NCBI GenBank assembly: GCA_022820485.1
Contig: JAJEFJ010000014.1
Span: 1 to 64,000, forward strand
DNA length: 64,000 bases
Origin: Candidatus Latescibacterota bacterium
GTDB taxonomy: Bacteria; Latescibacterota; UBA2968; UBA8231
Reading direction: 5' to 3'
Of this stretch, positions 63,065-64,000 are shown one piece after another. The notes beneath the pieces were generated by a model. It ran no database searches, had not been told where the DNA came from, and saw only the letters and a program-made list of their open reading frames with translations. Position 1 is the first letter of the stretch. Each line of letters begins with the position of its first letter. Made by a program: the position numbers and the translations under genes.

Positions 63065-64000
63065 ATGTCCTTAGGACGCAACCTGAAAGAGCTAAGACAG
63101 AAACAATCGCTCAATCAGAAAGACCTCTCAGATCGCTCCGGCGTCTCCCAAGCCACCATCTCTCGCATTGAAACCGGCCGCGTGCGCCGGCCAGGCTCGT
63201 TGGCCCTAAAAAGTTTAGCTGACGCCCTCGGCATCTCGACCGACTCCCTAGTGGACGATGCGGCGCACCTAGCCCGAGTCCACAAAGATCGTTTGCATCA
63301 AATCACCGAGACCCTCAACGCCTTTGTCATCCACGAAAACGGACGCTTGCGCTTCATCAGCCAGACCTTGGCCGACCTATTGGGTTATCGCGAGGAAGAA
63401 TTGCTAGCCAAAGACGGCATCGAGCTACTGTTCGCTCCCCAGTCTCGTCCTGAAGCTCGGCACATGGTCGCCAGCGGCTCGTCCAATGCCTATGAAGCGC
63501 TCATGGTGCGCGGTGACGGCAGCTTTCTTTCCGTCGAGATCACCAACGTCAATATCAGTGAAAAAGAGCGCTTGGTCATTGCGCGCGACATTACCACTCA
63601 CTGCTGCCAGCAAGGGGCCTTTCGCGTCTTGCTGGCTGGTTGCGACGCCGACAAGATGCGCGATCTAGGCAAGGTCGTGCGCATCCTCGGCGACGAATTA
63701 GAGGCGATGGGCGTCCAATTCGAGGCGGTTGACCTACAGGTCATAGACGAACAAAGAAACCTCTTGGCTTGCTACCGCGCCTATTCCGCAGCGCGCGGTT
63801 ATCGCTCCTTACAGAGCGTGGTAAATCTCCAAGAATCCCTCGGTCGCTTTGCTTCCTTGCGGAAATTAGTTAGCTACTGGAACCGGGACAAAGCCTGGGA
63901 GCGCGAAGCCGACGAGGATTTTCGCCAGATGACCCAAGAAATTTTCTCGGACTCGATGTATCGCCCCGGACTGCTGCTCGACGTGCCCTTTGCACAGGGG
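63065..64000 (+). CDS. HTH (XRE)-PAS transcriptional regulator, cut by the window end
   Basis: The first 312 codons are open with no stop before the window edge. Residues about 5-60 form an XRE-type helix-turn-helix (LKELRQKQSLNQKDLSDRSG, VSQATISRIETG). Residues about 75-180 look like a PAS sensor domain (NAFVIHENGRLRFISQTLAD, LLGYREEELL). The rest is uncharacterised and may be a kinase or GGDEF-like output, which cannot be judged. AGGAAC precedes the ATG. Its divergent position suggests control of the adjacent acid-sugar gene, which is inference. Confidence 0.8.
   Translation, partial: MSLGRNLKELRQKQSLNQKDLSDRSGVSQATISRIETGRVRRPGSLALKSLADALGISTDSLVDDAAHLARVHKDRLHQITETLNAFVIHENGRLRFISQTLADLLGYREEELLAKDGIELLFAPQSRPEARHMVASGSSNAYEALMVRGDGSFLSVEITNVNISEKERLVIARDITTHCCQQGAFRVLLAGCDADKMRDLGKVVRILGDELEAMGVQFEAVDLQVIDEQRNLLACYRAYSAARGYRSLQSVVNLQESLGRFASLRKLVSYWNRDKAWEREADEDFRQMTQEIFSDSMYRPGLLLDVPFAQG

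Noticed and set aside
1-64000. tRNA, rRNA and phage or transposase genes
   Set aside because: None was recognised by eye on either strand; a covariance-model search would be needed to exclude tRNAs fully.

Overview
The window looks like a chromosomal segment of an uncultured, GC-rich Gram-negative bacterium of the FCB superphylum. Latescibacterota or a close relative is the best guess, by inference from gene content only. Support comes from lipoprotein and Sec signal peptides, outer-membrane-protein folding factors, two proteins with a type A C-terminal sorting domain (YPNPFN), four with a TPNGDG-type C-terminal domain, a stand-alone HsdR-N-like protein typical of FCB genomes, and many enolase-superfamily, sulfatase, phytanoyl-CoA-dioxygenase-like and quinoprotein genes. 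No rRNA, tRNA, CRISPR array, transposase or phage gene was recognised. No gene-free stretch exceeds 300 bases.

Bases 259-16826 are the most unusual part. Seven plus-strand genes, closely spaced, encode a parvulin-type lipoprotein foldase, three members of a secreted discoidin-like paralogue family (1037, 695 and 702 aa) that share a TPNGDG C-terminal domain and end in tyrosine, two very large paralogous exported proteins (888 and 908 aa) with Asp/Asn-rich calcium-binding-like segments, and a membrane glycosyltransferase-like/TPR protein. I read this as one operon building an undescribed cell-surface or secretion apparatus. A fourth discoidin-like paralogue lies at 59210-61234.

Bases 16953-27235 (plus strand) hold a CBM9-like secreted protein, a hairpin/terminator, an enolase-superfamily dehydratase, a DUF6785-like multi-span transporter, a mutarotase-fold protein, an ABC solute-binding lipoprotein without permeases, and a beta-propeller protein with a type A sorting domain. 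This is a plausible sugar or sugar-acid uptake and catabolism set.

Bases 27273-44355 are mostly minus-strand: a PhnZ/TmpB-like HD oxygenase, a RelE-type toxin-antitoxin pair, a TauD-like dioxygenase, tandem PQQ quinoproteins fused to ankyrin repeats, an NAD-dependent epimerase, a PhyH-like dioxygenase and two sulfatases. A plus-strand metallophosphoesterase and a cfa-MOSC pair interrupt them. Several dispersed repeats sit in the gaps, including a two-copy structured element.

Bases 44420-48315 (minus strand) carry a copper-delivery operon (amidohydrolase, PCu(A)C, SCO, small ORF), a squalene/phytoene synthase and a small membrane protein. Bases 48477-55125 (plus strand) carry a peptidoglycan amidase, a three-gene ABC-2 exporter, a mannonate-dehydratase-like enzyme, a repeat-rich membrane protein and an AGE-family epimerase. 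Bases 55134-64000 hold an HsdR-N-like protein, a sorbosone-dehydrogenase-like quinoprotein with a sorting domain, a PHP hydrolase, the fourth discoidin paralogue, a methyltransferase, a second enolase-superfamily enzyme and a divergent HTH-PAS regulator cut by the window edge.
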